This document shows positions 47,279-57,579 of a stretch of DNA of 64,000 bases, piece by piece (position 1 is the stretch's first letter; each line of letters begins with the position of its first letter). Under the pieces are notes generated by a model that saw nothing but the letters and a program-made list of their open reading frames with translations, did no database searches and was not told where the DNA came from. Location: positions 496,001-560,000 of the forward strand of contig NZ_CANMYE010000001.1 of the NCBI RefSeq assembly GCF_947502065.1. The letters are read 5' to 3'. The stretch comes from an uncultured Pseudoteredinibacter sp. GTDB lineage: Bacteria > Pseudomonadota > Gammaproteobacteria > Pseudomonadales > Cellvibrionaceae. Made by a program: the position numbers and the translations under genes.

Positions 47279-47441
47279 TATTGTGGCCGCGGGCGCCTCC
47301 CTTTGGGGGGCATAGTGGAATGCCGAATAAGGTGCGCTTTTCCCATGGTCGAAAACACTATATGATTCGGCCCACTTTCTGTCCTGCTGCAGGGCAAATA
47401 TCAATTAACGAGTTAATTAAGCAATAGGATAGAGGCTGTTT

Positions 47442-48011
47442 ATGTCCATTAAGTCTGACAAATGGATGTGCCGTATGGCCGAAGAGCACGGCATGATCGA
47501 ACCTTTTGAGCGCGAGCAGGTGCGCTACGACAGCCAGGGCCAGCGTCTGGTTTCCTACGGTACTTCTAGCTATGGCTATGATGTGCGTTGTGCCGACGAG
47601 TTTAAAATCTTCACCAATGTTCATTCAACCATCGTGGATCCAAAGAACTTTGATGAAAACAGCTTTGTGGATATCAAAAGCGATGTCTGTGTGATTCCAC
47701 CGAATTCATTCGCGCTGGCACGTACCGTTGAATACTTCCGCATTCCTCGTAATGTGCTGACCGTATGCTTGGGTAAATCCACCTACGCGCGCTGTGGGAT
47801 TATCGTGAATGTAACGCCACTTGAGCCAGAGTGGGAAGGTCATGTCACCCTAGAGTTTTCCAATACCACGCCTTTACCTGCAAAAATATACGCCAATGAG
47901 GGCGTTGCTCAAATGTTGTTCTTTGAATCTGATGAGGTTTGCGAGACTTCGTATAAAGACCGAGGCGGTAAATATCAGGGGCAGCGTGGTGTGACTTTAC
48001 CAAGAACCTAA
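47442..48011 (+). CDS. dcd: dCTP deaminase
   Basis: 189 residues. The family motifs [43 protein letters not shown] and [33 protein letters not shown] are intact, including the catalytic Glu. It converts dCTP to dUTP in pyrimidine deoxynucleotide synthesis, acting as a trimer. It follows apbC by 163 bp and is probably transcribed with its own leader. Confidence 0.97.
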   Translation: MSIKSDKWMCRMAEEHGMIEPFEREQVRYDSQGQRLVSYGTSSYGYDVRCADEFKIFTNVHSTIVDPKNFDENSFVDIKSDVCVIPPNSFALARTVEYFRIPRNVLTVCLGKSTYARCGIIVNVTPLEPEWEGHVTLEFSNTTPLPAKIYANEGVAQMLFFESDEVCETSYKDRGGKYQGQRGVTLPRT

Positions 48012-48514
48012 AATCCTTTTTGGTGGGCAGTGATAGATTCTGCCCGCCACTCCCTCTTAAGTACTAATTTTACTCACAGCCTTCGATATTTTTCCTCCGA
48101 TATGGACTCTTGGCGCGCCAAAATGGGTTCTGTTGGGCTTTTATTCCAGAAAAACCAGCTTTTTAAATCCCTTAAAACTATACAGTCCTACACAAAAGTG
48201 CTTACTCATCATATAGTTAGCCACTATTGTTGAGGTGCTTTGTTATTTTTTTGCGTTCATTGAGTCAAAAACTGGACGTTTTTTCAAATGCTCTACTATT
48301 ATTGTTATTAGGTGTCGGTAATATAGGTGCAATGATTTGCCATTGGCTGACAATAAGGCGCCTAGCAGGCTACAATAGCGAATCAATAAGCGATAACTAT
48401 ATATAGAACCTGTTAAACAGGTCGTGGGTTTAGAAATACCCAATCTAGGAAATTAGGGCTGTGGTTTAGCTCAGTTTGAAACTGAGAACAGGCAGTTTTT
48501 CGGGGATATAGAAA
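48012..48514 (+). promoter_or_regulatory. Long structured leader upstream of the M15 peptidase
   Basis: 503 bp without a supportable gene. A 9-bp stem (48022-48049, one G-T pair) follows dcd as a possible weak terminator lacking a T run. Near the peptidase there are three hairpins in a row: ACCTGTT/AACAGGT (48408-48422), TGGGT/ACCCA (48425-48442) and CTCAGTTT/AAACTGAG (48470-48486). They suggest a structured 5' leader or operators. No known riboswitch was recognised. Confidence 0.4.
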
Positions 48515-49693
48515 GTGAAACGACGGGATTTATTAGTGGGTTTTGTTGCCGGTGCAGGTGTTACTGGGACAGGCTCATATTTATTGCAGTCTTTAGCCAA
48601 CGAGGCTTTAGATGATGCACCAGTGCAAGCCGAGCTAGGTGATATTGATCCTATCCCCCTAGATCCGCCCAGCGACGCTGAATTTGTTATGCCACACCCG
48701 GCTGATACGATTTCATCTGCAGCTCACGATGCCAATAACAAAGTGGCTTTAGAGGCGGATGCAAAGGCGAATAATCCAAGCATTCAATTAGACCCAAAGA
48801 CCCCAGTGGATAATGGCGAACTGTTTGACAGCAACTCGCTTAGCGGTACGGTTATCCGTGAAAAACTCCCAGCTATGCCTGCAGTTGATGTCAATCAGGC
48901 GGCTGGTTCTGAGCAAGCTCAGCAAATTGTTTCTCAAGATCGCGAGCAGGTCGTTCTGGTGGACCCCAATGCCGAAGGGGATATCAATCTCGATAAAGTG
49001 AAGTTCTTTGAAAATGAATTTCACGATGATGTCTACCTACCGAAAGACCAGCGCCGTATTCTACTTTCAGTAGCTTTGCGTTTGGGGCGAGCCCAAAAAA
49101 TTGTGGGGCATGGTAATTTCAATGTCTTGGGCTTTGATGAGGTCATTCGCTTTGGGCGTAAGTACAGCAAAATTGGTCGCTTTACCGACGAAGAGTTGGC
49201 CTTTATGGAAATGATCTTCGAAACTCAGGCCAGTGAGTATGGTTTTTTTGGAGAAAAGGTTTCGGGTAGCTTAAGCGATCGTATTGCTAAAAAAGATATT
49301 GTAAAGGTTCCATATTCAGGGCATTACCTCTTCGCAGGTGATTCCTTAAATTATTACAACAAGCTTAAAAAAGATGTCGGCAAGAATATTATTTTGACCT
49401 CTGGCATTCGCAGTAACGTTAAGCAGATGATGTTGTTTTTAAATAAAGCTGTCGAGTCAGAATTTAATCTTTCTAAGGCCTCTCGCTCGCTAGCACCCCC
49501 TGGCCACTCTTTCCATGGCATCGGAGATTTTGATGTGGGCCGTATAGGTTGGGGAGCAAAGAACTTCACCGATCAATTTGCGCAAACCCGTGAGTTTAAA
49601 ACCATGGAAGATTTAGGTTATGTGCAGATTCGCTATACCACTGATAACCGCCTAGGGGTTCGCTATGAACCTTGGCATATCAAGGTAGTTTAA
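48515..49693 (+). CDS. M15-family peptidase (D-Ala-D-Ala carboxypeptidase-like) with Tat-like signal
   Basis: 392 residues from a GTG start. It opens KRRDLLVGFVAGAGVTGTGS, a Tat-type signal with twin Arg and modest hydrophobicity. Residues about 35-150 are a low-complexity acidic linker rich in Pro, Asp, Asn and Ala. The C-terminal domain has PPGHSFHGIGDFDVG (about 327-341) with the two metal-binding His/Asp positions and EPWHIKVV (about 385-392) with the third His, as in VanY/M15B peptidases. It probably trims peptidoglycan peptides in the periplasm. It differs from classic members by the long linker and the export route. Not named. Confidence 0.8.
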   Translation: MKRRDLLVGFVAGAGVTGTGSYLLQSLANEALDDAPVQAELGDIDPIPLDPPSDAEFVMPHPADTISSAAHDANNKVALEADAKANNPSIQLDPKTPVDNGELFDSNSLSGTVIREKLPAMPAVDVNQAAGSEQAQQIVSQDREQVVLVDPNAEGDINLDKVKFFENEFHDDVYLPKDQRRILLSVALRLGRAQKIVGHGNFNVLGFDEVIRFGRKYSKIGRFTDEELAFMEMIFETQASEYGFFGEKVSGSLSDRIAKKDIVKVPYSGHYLFAGDSLNYYNKLKKDVGKNIILTSGIRSNVKQMMLFLNKAVESEFNLSKASRSLAPPGHSFHGIGDFDVGRIGWGAKNFTDQFAQTREFKTMEDLGYVQIRYTTDNRLGVRYEPWHIKVV

Positions 49694-49701
49694 CTCTTCC
49701 T

Positions 49702-49887
49702 ATGGGCGAGGTTCTGCCATTTAAAAGAAAAACCGCTGCTGAAAAACACAAGGGCAAAAGCTTGTGTCGCAGCGGCTTTCACAAATGGAAAATCTGCTCC
49801 GCAAAGCAATTTGACGTTAAGCAGGGTAAATTGGTTACCCGCTATCGCTGTGAGCGTTGTGGCGCTGAAAAGGTTAAAGCCCACTGA
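49702..49887 (+). CDS. Small zinc-ribbon-like protein
   Basis: 61 residues from ATG 49702; a TTG at 49672 overlapping the previous gene is unlikely. One LCRSGFHKWKI segment and a CERCG pair supply Cys and His residues for one zinc site. The rest is Lys-rich. The 9-bp distance from the M15 gene suggests co-transcription. Similar small proteins occur in pseudomonads near envelope genes; function unknown. Confidence 0.6.
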   Translation: MGEVLPFKRKTAAEKHKGKSLCRSGFHKWKICSAKQFDVKQGKLVTRYRCERCGAEKVKAH

Positions 49888-50017
49888 TTGCTTTAGTAAG
49901 TAGCGATAACATTTAGCGACAACACCTAGTTACTAAACTTAGCTACTATACCTAACTGCTTTGGCTAGAACGTCGCCTTCTTCTTTATGCATTTATATCA
50001 CTGTCATTTAAAGCTGG

Positions 50018-50023
50018 TATAGT
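50018..50023 (+). promoter_or_regulatory. Candidate extended -10 of pykA
   Basis: TGG-TATAGT is an extended -10 (TGn) element 43 bp before the GTG start of pykA. The -35 region is poor. Confidence 0.35.
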
Positions 50024-50065
50024 GTCTGTTTTAAACCCGAAACATTGACTTAATTGGAGTTATTT

Positions 50066-51520
50066 GTGAGTACCATTCGCCGTACCAAAATCGTAGCCAC
50101 TTTAGGACCATCTACTGACGCCCCTGGTGTACTAGAGAAAGTGATTAAAGCTGGCGTTAATGTGGTGCGCATGAATTTCTCCCATGGTAGTCATGATGAT
50201 CACCGTCAGCGTGCTCAGCAGGTCAGAAAAATTGCTCGTCGCCTACACCGAACCGTGGCCATTCTTGGTGACTTGCAAGGCCCTAAGATTCGTATCGCCC
50301 GTTTTGCTGATGGCCCTATTGAATTGGCTTTGGGTGATAGCTTTGCTTTGGATGCCAGCTTGGAGCGCGAGGCTGGTAATCAACGAGAGGTTGGTATCGA
50401 TTACTCTGAGCTGCCAAAAGACGTTAGTAGCGGTGATCGCCTGTTGCTAGATGATGGTCGAGTAGTATTGGAGGTTACCGCTGTTAGCGGTAGTCGTATT
50501 GAAACCAAAACCGTTGTCGCAGGCAAGCTATCGAATAACAAAGGCATTAATCGCGAGGGCGGGGGCTTATCGGCCGAGGCCTTGACGGATAAAGACAGAG
50601 CCGATATTAAACTGGCCGCTGAAATTAAAGCCGATTATTTGGCGGTTTCTTTTGTGCGCAGCGCTGACGATATGAATTTGGCCAGAAAGTTAATGGAAGA
50701 GGCTGGAGGTGAATCAAGTTTGGTCGCCAAGGTTGAACGGGCAGAAGCCGTTTCTGATAAATCTGTTTTAGACGGCATTATCGAAGCATCAGAATGTGTC
50801 ATGGTGGCCCGTGGAGACCTTGGGGTAGAAATCGGCGATGCCGAGTTGATTGGTGTTCAAAAAGACATGATTAGCCGCGCTCGCAAGGCGAATCGTTTGG
50901 TGATTACGGCTACCCAGATGATGGAATCCATGATTGATAGCCAGCTGCCTACCCGCGCTGAAGTATTTGATGTGGCCAATGCGGTACTGGATGGAACTGA
51001 CGCGGTTATGCTTTCTGGGGAGACGGCCGCAGGGCAGTTTCCAGTTGAAACCGTAGAGGCAATGGCGCGTATTATCATTGGTGCTGAACGCAGCCCTGAA
51101 ATTCAACAATCCCAGCATCGTTTACACCAACAGTTTGACGCCGTAGATGAGTCGATTGCGATGGCCGTGATGTATACCGCCAACCACCTTGAAGGTGTAA
51201 AAGCGATTATTAGCTTAACCGAAACCGGTAAAACGCCCCTGTGGATGTCGCGTATCAGCTCGAGCCTTCCGATTTTTGCTTTTACCGCGCAACAAGATGC
51301 CGAAAATCGTATGGCGATGTTTAGAGGGGTGGTACCGGTGACCTTTAACACCCTGATTGTAGCGCCTGAAGAGATGAATCAAAGTGTTATCAATGAACTT
51401 CAACGTCGCGGTGTGGTAGAGCTCGGTGATCTGGTTATCTTGTCTAAAGGTGATTACATTAATGTGCATGGCGGTACCAACACCATGAAGGTGGTTCGCG
51501 TGGGTGATGCCATTGCTTAA
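50066..51520 (+). CDS. pykA: Pyruvate kinase
   Basis: 484 residues from the GTG at 50066, chosen for the SD GGAG seven bases upstream and the family start [14 protein letters not shown]. The catalytic barrel contains [41 protein letters not shown] and the substrate loop MMESMI. The regulatory C-terminal domain carries [14 protein letters not shown]. It makes pyruvate and ATP from phosphoenolpyruvate. It resembles the PykA (AMP-activated) type. It is monocistronic or paired with arfB 42 bp on. Confidence 0.96.
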   Translation: MSTIRRTKIVATLGPSTDAPGVLEKVIKAGVNVVRMNFSHGSHDDHRQRAQQVRKIARRLHRTVAILGDLQGPKIRIARFADGPIELALGDSFALDASLEREAGNQREVGIDYSELPKDVSSGDRLLLDDGRVVLEVTAVSGSRIETKTVVAGKLSNNKGINREGGGLSAEALTDKDRADIKLAAEIKADYLAVSFVRSADDMNLARKLMEEAGGESSLVAKVERAEAVSDKSVLDGIIEASECVMVARGDLGVEIGDAELIGVQKDMISRARKANRLVITATQMMESMIDSQLPTRAEVFDVANAVLDGTDAVMLSGETAAGQFPVETVEAMARIIIGAERSPEIQQSQHRLHQQFDAVDESIAMAVMYTANHLEGVKAIISLTETGKTPLWMSRISSSLPIFAFTAQQDAENRMAMFRGVVPVTFNTLIVAPEEMNQSVINELQRRGVVELGDLVILSKGDYINVHGGTNTMKVVRVGDAIA

Positions 51521-51562
51521 GCGTTTTTTGCAGTCCAATGTGAGGCTCTGAGTAGGGGCCTT

Positions 51563-51976
51563 ATGTTTAGAATTTCCAATAATGTTGCGCTGGCAGATGA
51601 TGAGATTGAACTGAAAGCTATTCGTAGCCAGGGCAGTGGTGGCCAAAACGTCAATAAGGTCTCCACGGCTATTCATTTAAGGTTTGATATTCACCGCTCC
51701 AGTTTGCCTGAATTCTATCGTGATCGCTTGTTAGCACTTAAAGATCAGCGCATCAGCAAAGAAGGTGTTGTGGTTATTAAGGCCCAGCAGTTTCGCACTC
51801 AAGATAAAAATCGCGAGGCCGCCCTCGACAGGCTGCGCGAGTTAATACAATCTGTCGCATACACACAAAAAAAGCGTATCGCTACCAAGCCAAGCCGTGC
51901 GGCTAAAGCGCGCCGTATGGATAGCAAAAACAAACGTGGTCAAATTAAGGCAGGCCGTGCGAAGCCAAAGTTTTAA
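51563..51976 (+). CDS. arfB: ArfB peptidyl-tRNA hydrolase (alternative ribosome rescue)
   Basis: 137 residues. The release-factor domain has RSQGSGGQNVNKVSTAIHLRF, with the catalytic GGQ near residues 26-28. The C-terminal tail is Lys/Arg-rich (KKRIATKPSRAAKARRMDSK...), as needed to sit in an empty mRNA channel. It frees nascent chains from stalled ribosomes lacking a stop codon. It starts 42 bp after pykA. Confidence 0.94.
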   Translation: MFRISNNVALADDEIELKAIRSQGSGGQNVNKVSTAIHLRFDIHRSSLPEFYRDRLLALKDQRISKEGVVVIKAQQFRTQDKNREAALDRLRELIQSVAYTQKKRIATKPSRAAKARRMDSKNKRGQIKAGRAKPKF

Positions 51977-52158
51977 ACGCCCAGATTGGCGGTTTAATTG
52001 CCGGGGAATTTGAAGCAGGCGGAGGCCAAAATTCAGAGAAAGTGAGAGCCGCTCATCCGTGAGCTACCCAAAGGGCTTGAGCTCTCAGGGCATTATTTTA
52101 GCCATTTGGGAAAGCTTGGCTTTGTTATTTCAGCCTTAAACCTTCCCAATTTCGGCCT

Positions 52159-53262
52159 TTAGGCTAAGACAAGGCGATTTCGTTCAAATTTCACCTTACT
52201 TTGTAAACTAATATCGAGCGGATTTGAGCCATCATTAAAATGGGCAAAATACTCGCCGCTTAAGGATTTTTCGTCCTCATTTAGATCCTGGTAGTGATCA
52301 AGTACCCGTTGCAGCATCCATTGGCCATAAGTCAGGCTCATTTGCTGTGCTGTAGTATTTGCTATTCGAAACTCCTGCATGCCTAGCATGCGTGGTAGGC
52401 GGCTTCCAGGAGCCTGATCTTTTGCCCAGTGCTCAATGTTTTTACAGCTATTGAGGAGTGATGGCCAAAATTCCGAAAACAGTCGCTGTAGTATTGGCTC
52501 TAGCGCTTTGGGAATCTCATCATCGGCTAAAAACTCACCTTCAATATCGCAAGAGTTGTTCATACGCTCAACCCAGCTGGCGACATTGGGGGCTTTTTCC
52601 TTCATCAGTTGCCCAGGATAGGGGTCTCTATATAGGTGTGCATAGAGTGGCCCCATCAAGCCAAAGTCTCCAATGCATGGAGCACTTCCCAATAGAAAAT
52701 CCTGCTGGCTAAACAGCTCATTGAGCTGAGATAGAAACTCTTCATACCAAGTTTCTATAGCGCTAATATTGCCCTGGGTGATACCAAGAGGTTCGACATA
52801 GCCTGAAAACTTGTCGACAACTTTCTTCCCGAGCCAGCGTTGCACAAACTTTGGCATTTTAGGTGCAACGCTGGCACCAAACTCTGATTTGATAAACTCT
52901 AAATTTTGCTCGGGGAAATTCCAGCGGTAGTGCATGGCGGGTAGTCTTAGCCACTCATCACCGTACATTTCGAATAACAAGGCCAGCATTCTCTGTTTTG
53001 GTGATTTTGGCAATATTGGCTTGCTGGGGAATCGCTGTTCGAGCTTATCTAATATAACGCTGCTGTCCTGCCAGTATTCTTCCTCTGGGCTTTTGACAAC
53101 AGGGATCATAGCAACGCCAGTTTTTGGTAATATGATCTTTTTGTATACCCCCATGGAAGAAATCTGCTCTTGATAGGGGATGTTTTTATACTTCAAATAG
53201 GCTCGAACTTTACCGGTATATAACGACGCAGGTGCGCCGTATAAGGTATAAATCTGACTCAT
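52159..53262 (-). CDS. Glutathione S-transferase-like protein
   Basis: 367 residues, longer than usual GSTs (~200-230). The N-terminal thioredoxin-like domain begins YTLYGAPASLYTGKVRAYLKYKNIPYQEQ, with TGVAMIPVV and DSSVILDKLEQ for the glutathione site. A helical domain includes FLLGSAPCIGDFGLMGPLYAHLYRDP, and there is a further ~130-residue C-terminal region without clear assignment. Its role may be detoxification or a fused binding domain. It is 118 bp after the AraC-type sensor gene on the same strand. Confidence 0.78.
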   Translation of the reverse strand: MSQIYTLYGAPASLYTGKVRAYLKYKNIPYQEQISSMGVYKKIILPKTGVAMIPVVKSPEEEYWQDSSVILDKLEQRFPSKPILPKSPKQRMLALLFEMYGDEWLRLPAMHYRWNFPEQNLEFIKSEFGASVAPKMPKFVQRWLGKKVVDKFSGYVEPLGITQGNISAIETWYEEFLSQLNELFSQQDFLLGSAPCIGDFGLMGPLYAHLYRDPYPGQLMKEKAPNVASWVERMNNSCDIEGEFLADDEIPKALEPILQRLFSEFWPSLLNSCKNIEHWAKDQAPGSRLPRMLGMQEFRIANTTAQQMSLTYGQWMLQRVLDHYQDLNEDEKSLSGEYFAHFNDGSNPLDISLQSKVKFERNRLVLA

Positions 53263-53380
53263 AGTGCCGCTCTAGTGTTTATTGTTGTTTGGGGCTTGTT
53301 ATCCTAAGGCATTATATGAAAGCACAGATGAAATTAAGAGGGGCAAATGTGCCTCTAGCTGGTAATTTAGGCGCCCTGAG

Positions 53381-55792
53381 CTAACTGGTTTCAATTTCAG
53401 CTTCTGCATCTTTTGTCTTGCTTTTACTACCCTCTACCTTAGAGGGAGGAATCCCAAAATAGCTTTTAAAGAGCTGACTAAAGTGGCTCATTGAGTTGAA
53501 ACCACATTCGAAGCAGGCCGTTTTGGTGCTGGCTCCTGCTTTTAGTAACTGTTTAGCGATTTCTAGACGATAGTTTCTTAACAGCTCGGCGGGGCCAGCG
53601 CCTGCTAAAGATTGTAATCGGCGACTGAGTTGGCGCTCCGAGACAGCCATATGCTTGGCCAACTGTGGGCTGCGTATTTCGTTGTCGGTATAGAGTTCGG
53701 AGAGTGTTTGCCTAAAGCGCTGTAAAAATTCATGCTCGCTTTTATTTTCATTGTTCTTCAATGAGTTGGGCAGCAGGGATGCTCTAAACCTCTCTTGAGC
53801 CGCTCGGTGAGTGTTCTTCCAGTTTCTTAACTTTTGCAGTAACAACTCAACACTGAATGGTTTGCCAATATAATCATCTGCTTGGGCTTGAATGCCTAGA
53901 CGTCTACTCTGATTGTCGCTCTTGGCGCTGAGGAGAATCAAAGGTATGTGAGCAAAACGAAGGTCATTCTTTACGCTGTGACATAGTTCTAGGCCGTCAA
54001 TATTGGGCATCATGACATCTGACACAATTAGCTCAATGTTGGCGCCATCATCTTGATTCAGTAGTTCGAGTGCGGCTTTGCCATCTATGCAATGACTGAC
54101 CAAAAATTCTTCTCGCAAAGAGCGTATCATGAAATCTGCGAGTTCATTATTATCTTCTACCAATAAAAGTTGTGCTTTCTCCGTGTCTTCCTCTTTATTC
54201 GGAGCAAGTTCTATAGCCATTTTCTCCGCCGGGTACTCTATGCTATCGCCTAGATTTGCCTCAATCAATGGCAGCTCTAGAGTAAAGCAATTACCGCGTT
54301 GGCTTGTCTGAAGTGAAATTTTTGCACCGATTTCATCGCAGCATTCCTTTACAATAGCGAGACCTAAACCATGGCCTTCTTCTTGACTTTCGCCGCGAGT
54401 GAATCGTTCGAACAGTTTCGATTCAAGATCGGGGGAGATAAGTGGGTTTTCATCTTCCACTTTAATAGAATAGTATTTTTCACTTTCATCTAGGTATACA
54501 GAAATTGTTTTATCTGGGGGGCTGTACTTAATGGCATTGCTTAGGAGGTTTCCAAACATGGTTTCCAAAGCTTGATCGAAAAGTCGGATTTTTGCCTTTC
54601 CCTGAATTCTATTCTGTACCCTATAGTTGATTTTTTTCTGATCCAGCAGAGCGGTAAATCCGGCGGCTATTGTTTCAAGCTGCTGTGGTAAATCGATGAC
54701 GAGCTCTTGCGGCTTAACCAGCTTGATCTCCGCGAGATTTAATACTTGTTCCACTAATGCTTGAAGCCTTTCAGAGTTACTTTGTGCTTGTACGAGCAGC
54801 TGGTTTTGCTCGTTACTAAGGTTTTCTCGGCTTAATAGTTCTAGTGGCCCGAGAACTAAGCTAAGAGGTGTCTTGAGTTCATGGGAAATGTTTTCGAATA
54901 GGCGTTGTTTTTCATGCAGCAAGTTCTGCAGCTCATTGGTTTTTTGCTCAACCAGTAAACTTAGTTTGGCTTCGCGTTGGGCTTGCTCTTCGAGTAACTG
55001 TTGATAATAATCTTCACTAAGTTGGCGTTGTTTTTCCTTTTCAATGATCTCCTGCTCAAAGCTCTTCGCAAGATCCCCATGATAGTTTTTAATGACATCT
55101 GATGATTGCATGTAATGAGCGAAAGGGCGGGTGAAAATCTTTCCAGCAAGCCACCACAAGCGCTTCCAGCGACTTTCTTTTTCCCATTTAAACCAAACTT
55201 CAGTCCGCGCCCCAGGAGAGCTAAACTCTTGCGCGCCATAATCGGTAACGTGGAAGCCAGAATGTGCCAAGATTGCAGAGTAAACCCCGATATTTTGCCG
55301 GGTTACCTGCTCATTGTGCTCGCAGCCAGGGTGATATCGAAGAGTTAGCTTAGCACCATCATCCGCAATGGAATCGGCAGTTACTGTTTTGGTACGGTTG
55401 TAAATACCATTGACCTGATTGGCCTTTTCAATAATGCCCTTTGGGCTCATAAGGCGCATATATGCAAGGATCGCGGTATTGAAAGTTTCCTTGGCGTGGC
55501 TAATGGTGTATTGGCCAGTATGGTAGGCATCAACTCCCATTGCGCTTAAGTTGGCGAAGAATTTTAAGTTAATTTCATTGCTATACCAGTTATTAACATC
55601 TAAGAAATATTCAACGTCTAGAGCTTTACCCATATAGCTGTATTGATCTGAAATAAGGGTATCTGGGTTGAGTATGTCAGCAAAGAGTTCGGAGAGCTTA
55701 TCTTCACCCAGAATATCTCGTACGTAGGCGATTTTTCCGCGTGAATTTCGACAGCTAATGTGAGCGTGTTCAGTTCCAGAAATATCCTTCAC
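53381..55792 (-). CDS. Cytosolic one-piece sensor: histidine kinase, receiver and AraC-type DNA-binding domain
   Basis: 803 residues from a GTG at 55792, chosen because AGGA lies six bases before it; a TTG two codons upstream is the alternative. Residues 1-200 are an unrecognised domain with no signal peptide or membrane helix. A coiled coil (about 235-290) leads to a kinase: ENISHELKTPLSLVLGPLELL (His), GNLLSNAIKYSPP, ENPLI and GHGLGLAIVKECC. A receiver domain follows (VSDVMMPNIDGLEL, phosphoacceptor Asp; late Lys in GKPFS). The C-terminus is an AraC HTH (ERQLSRRLQSL and FNSMSHFSQLFKSYFG). It can phosphorylate and act on DNA itself. Target genes are unknown. Confidence 0.88.
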   Translation of the reverse strand: MKDISGTEHAHISCRNSRGKIAYVRDILGEDKLSELFADILNPDTLISDQYSYMGKALDVEYFLDVNNWYSNEINLKFFANLSAMGVDAYHTGQYTISHAKETFNTAILAYMRLMSPKGIIEKANQVNGIYNRTKTVTADSIADDGAKLTLRYHPGCEHNEQVTRQNIGVYSAILAHSGFHVTDYGAQEFSSPGARTEVWFKWEKESRWKRLWWLAGKIFTRPFAHYMQSSDVIKNYHGDLAKSFEQEIIEKEKQRQLSEDYYQQLLEEQAQREAKLSLLVEQKTNELQNLLHEKQRLFENISHELKTPLSLVLGPLELLSRENLSNEQNQLLVQAQSNSERLQALVEQVLNLAEIKLVKPQELVIDLPQQLETIAAGFTALLDQKKINYRVQNRIQGKAKIRLFDQALETMFGNLLSNAIKYSPPDKTISVYLDESEKYYSIKVEDENPLISPDLESKLFERFTRGESQEEGHGLGLAIVKECCDEIGAKISLQTSQRGNCFTLELPLIEANLGDSIEYPAEKMAIELAPNKEEDTEKAQLLLVEDNNELADFMIRSLREEFLVSHCIDGKAALELLNQDDGANIELIVSDVMMPNIDGLELCHSVKNDLRFAHIPLILLSAKSDNQSRRLGIQAQADDYIGKPFSVELLLQKLRNWKNTHRAAQERFRASLLPNSLKNNENKSEHEFLQRFRQTLSELYTDNEIRSPQLAKHMAVSERQLSRRLQSLAGAGPAELLRNYRLEIAKQLLKAGASTKTACFECGFNSMSHFSQLFKSYFGIPPSKVEGSKSKTKDAEAEIETS

Positions 55793-55980
55793 AAGCAATC
55801 CTTTCTGCGCTGAGAATAAGGGGTAAGTTAGTAACGGCTAATCATACCTTGGGATATTGAATATTGCATGTGAAAGAGCGTGCTTGGTCGTTTTTTGCCC
55901 ATAGGGTTTTATATTCGGAGCAGCTCCATTGAGAGCATGTGAGCAATTCGTCGCGTTAATCTATTCGGGGCTTATGGAGG

Positions 55981-56009
55981 GAAAAATTGCTAGGCCCAAA
56001 GGGCCTAGC
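55981..56009 (-). terminator. Terminator of the hutCUH operon
   Basis: GCTAGGCCC (55989-55997) and GGGCCTAGC (56001-56009) form a 9-bp stem with a 3-nt loop. On the minus strand it is followed by AATTTTTC. It lies 30 bp past the hutH stop. Confidence 0.85.
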
Positions 56010-56038
56010 TTTCGGCAGGGCTGCGCTTAGGCGCAAAA

Positions 56039-57568
56039 TCAGTGGCTAATGCGAATATTTGTATCAACAAAGTTCATTAGCTTGCCGGAATTGATCAGCT
56101 CGGCGGCTTGCTCAATATCAGGGGCGAAGTAACGGTCTTTGTCGTAGAAGGGCACTAGGGCGCGCAATTCGGTTTTGGCTTGCTCTAAAGTCTTAGAACT
56201 TTTCAGTGGTGTACGAAAATCCAAGCCCTGGCAAGCTGCCAAAAATTCTACCGCTAGAATACCGCAGCAGTTTTCAGACATATCTTGTAAGCGCCTGGCC
56301 GCAAAGGTGGCCATGGATACATGATCTTCCTGGTTTGCTGAGGTCGGTAAGCTGTCCACAGAAGCTGGGTGGGCCAGGGTTTTGTTTTCACTGGCCAAAG
56401 CGGCTGAGGTTACCTGGGCGATCATAAATCCGGAGTTAACACCACCATTATTTACCAAGAAAGGTGGCAATCCGCTGAGCTTCGAATCAATCAATAGAGC
56501 CATTCGGCGTTCAGATAAAGCACCGATTTCAGCGATAGCAATGGCCAAATTATCAGCGGCCATGGCGATTGGCTCCGCGTGGAAGTTACCGCCAGAGATA
56601 ATGTCGTCTTCCGCTTGGAATACCAATGGGTTGTCGGAAACTGCGTTACATTCAGTCAGAATAATATCGGCCGAGTTACGAATCTGTTGTAAGCAGGCTC
56701 CCATCACTTGCGGCTGGCAGCGAAGCGAGTAAGGATCTTGTACCTTTTCGCAATTCTCGTGGCTCTCTTCAATCTCAGAGTGATCTAGCAATGTACGATA
56801 AGCTTGCGCCATATCGATTTGCGTTTGATGGCCGCGTACTTCGTGGATACGGTGATCGAATGGAGAGCGTGAGCCTTGAGCGGCGTCAACACAAAGTGCA
56901 CCGATAACGGTTCCGGCGGCCAACATATTTTCGGCGGCGAACAAGCCTTGGAGAGCTAATGCAGTTGAGGCCTGGGTTCCGTTCAGTAGAGCCAAGCCTT
57001 CTTTTGGCGCTAGCGTTAAAGGCTCCAAGCCCGCAAGCTCAAGTGCAACCTTTGAAGAGATAACTTGGCCTTGGTAGAGAGCCTCACCTTCACCGAGAAG
57101 TACACAACTCATGTGGGCGAGGGGGGCGAGATCACCGCTGGCGCCGACCGAGCCCTTTATTGGGATGCACGGGTAAATTTCTTTGTTCAGTAAGGTTACC
57201 AGTGCTTGAATCACTTCTAAGCGAATACCAGAAAAGCCGCGTGCCAAGGAATTAATTTTTAATACCATTAATAAGCGAACTGTTGCTTCACTCATGAACT
57301 TGCCAATGCCAGCGGCATGGGAAAGTACAATACTTTTTTGCAGCACTTCTAGCTCGGAAGCATCGATGCGAGTGTTAGCTAACAAGCCAAAGCCGGTATT
57401 AATACCGTACACAACGCGATCTTCTTCAATCACCTTGGCTACGGTAGCAGCCGATTTATGAATAGCTTCAAAGCAGCTAGGGTCCAGCTCAATTTTATGA
57501 GGAGCCAGATCCAGTTGTTTTAGTTGGGCCAAGTTCAACTGACCCGGAATAATGTTTAAAACTTGCAT
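56039..57568 (-). CDS. hutH: Histidine ammonia-lyase
   Basis: 509 residues, the usual length. [14 protein letters not shown] near 139-152 contains the Ala143-Ser144-Gly145 triad that cyclises to the MIO cofactor, and YGINTGFG near 54-61 holds the catalytic Tyr. [14 protein letters not shown] in the C-terminal half is also intact. It deaminates histidine to urocanate. It is last in the leftward hutC-hutU-hutH order, 11 bp after hutU. Confidence 0.97.
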   Translation of the reverse strand: MQVLNIIPGQLNLAQLKQLDLAPHKIELDPSCFEAIHKSAATVAKVIEEDRVVYGINTGFGLLANTRIDASELEVLQKSIVLSHAAGIGKFMSEATVRLLMVLKINSLARGFSGIRLEVIQALVTLLNKEIYPCIPIKGSVGASGDLAPLAHMSCVLLGEGEALYQGQVISSKVALELAGLEPLTLAPKEGLALLNGTQASTALALQGLFAAENMLAAGTVIGALCVDAAQGSRSPFDHRIHEVRGHQTQIDMAQAYRTLLDHSEIEESHENCEKVQDPYSLRCQPQVMGACLQQIRNSADIILTECNAVSDNPLVFQAEDDIISGGNFHAEPIAMAADNLAIAIAEIGALSERRMALLIDSKLSGLPPFLVNNGGVNSGFMIAQVTSAALASENKTLAHPASVDSLPTSANQEDHVSMATFAARRLQDMSENCCGILAVEFLAACQGLDFRTPLKSSKTLEQAKTELRALVPFYDKDRYFAPDIEQAAELINSGKLMNFVDTNIRISH

Positions 57569-57579
57569 GGCAATATCCC

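Noticed and set aside
48362..48371. CTAGCAGGCT matches the first 10 bases of the 32.5-kb element
   Set aside because: No second arm nearby and the match stops after 10 bases; chance or an old remnant cannot be separated.
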